Shown: positions 6,472 to 6,571 of the stretch, one piece after another
Numbering within the stretch: position 1 is the first letter of the stretch
Layout: each line of letters opens with the position of its first letter
Assembly: GCA_016927635.1 (NCBI GenBank)
Contig: JAFGMJ010000249.1
Location: 1-6,571 of the forward strand
DNA: 6,571 nt
Reading direction: 5' to 3'
From: Actinomycetota bacterium
GTDB taxonomy: Bacteria; Actinomycetota; Humimicrobiia; Humimicrobiales; Humimicrobiaceae
Program-made: the position numbers and the translations under genes
The notes under the pieces: model-generated
Database searches by the model: none
What the model was told of the DNA's origin: nothing
Seen by the model: only the letters and a program-made list of their open reading frames with translations

Positions 6472-6571
6472 GATTATTGGAAAAAGTAGCCCTGATTACA
6501 GGCTCTGGCAGGGGCATAGGAAGGGAAATGGCTCTTGAATTTTCAAAAGAAGGCTCAACTGTTTTTGTAAA
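6468..6571 (+). CDS. Short-chain dehydrogenase/reductase (FabG-like), 3' end beyond the window
   Basis: NAD(P)-dependent oxidoreductase; only the first 34 codons are present. Seen: [20 protein letters not shown], holding the SDR cofactor motif TGxxxGxG (T11-G18), followed by [11 protein letters not shown] leading to the second Rossmann strand. The start is TTG overlapping the thiolase TGA (TTGA, 6468-6471), with a strong GGAGG upstream, so the two are coupled. The residue deciding NAD versus NADP and the catalytic Ser-Tyr-Lys lie past the edge. Following a thiolase, an acetoacetyl-CoA or 3-oxoacyl-CoA reductase is the natural guess, but many SDRs act on sugars, which the rest of the operon would also allow. 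Confidence 0.9.
   Translation, partial: MRLLEKVALITGSGRGIGREMALEFSKEGSTVFV

Overview
The window is a co-directional run of eight genes, all on the + strand, most of them closely spaced. I read it as part of a bacterial microcompartment (BMC) operon of a type I do not recognise. The DNA is moderately AT-rich. Ribosome binding sites are purine-rich and Shine-Dalgarno-like, there is heavy use of ATA (Ile) and AGG/AGA (Arg) codons, and one TTG start. This points to a bacterium, perhaps anaerobic and Firmicutes-like (Clostridia) or from a candidate phylum with similar codon habits, but the window does not fix the lineage. I saw no rRNA, tRNA, CRISPR array, insertion sequence or convincing terminator.

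Layout: a GntR/UTRA-type regulator (50-769) overlaps by 4 nt a zinc-dependent medium-chain dehydrogenase (766-1827). Four bases later comes a D-2-hydroxyacid dehydrogenase (1832-3037). A BMC-H hexameric shell protein (3097-3360) follows, with AT-rich spacers of 59 and 68 nt on either side. Next are a divergent class II (zinc) aldolase (3429-4373), a PIG-L/LmbE-type deacetylase (4405-5127), a 141-nt spacer, a thiolase (5269-6471), and the first 34 codons of a short-chain dehydrogenase (6468 to the window edge), which overlaps the thiolase stop by 4 nt.

The key observation is that the hydroxyacid dehydrogenase and the aldolase both run past the normal end of their families. In each, a flexible linker leads to a C-terminal amphipathic helix with hydrophobic residues spaced i, i+1, i+4, i+8, i+9, i+12. 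That is the form of BMC encapsulation peptides. The other enzymes show no such tail. I infer that the aldolase and the D-2-hydroxyacid dehydrogenase are lumen cargo, while the Zn-dehydrogenase, deacetylase, thiolase and SDR may work in the cytosol.

A working model (inference) is as follows. A sugar-like or amino-sugar-like substrate is deacetylated and oxidised outside. The aldolase then splits an intermediate inside the shell, where the reactive aldehyde is confined. The hydroxyacid dehydrogenase handles a 2-hydroxy/2-oxo acid and NAD(H) in the lumen. The thiolase and SDR interconvert acyl-CoA units downstream. The aldolase has Ser at the family's catalytic Asp position and other changed substrate-binding motifs, so its real reaction is uncertain. 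No acylating aldehyde dehydrogenase, phosphotransacylase, BMC-P or BMC-T gene is visible. They may lie beyond the window.
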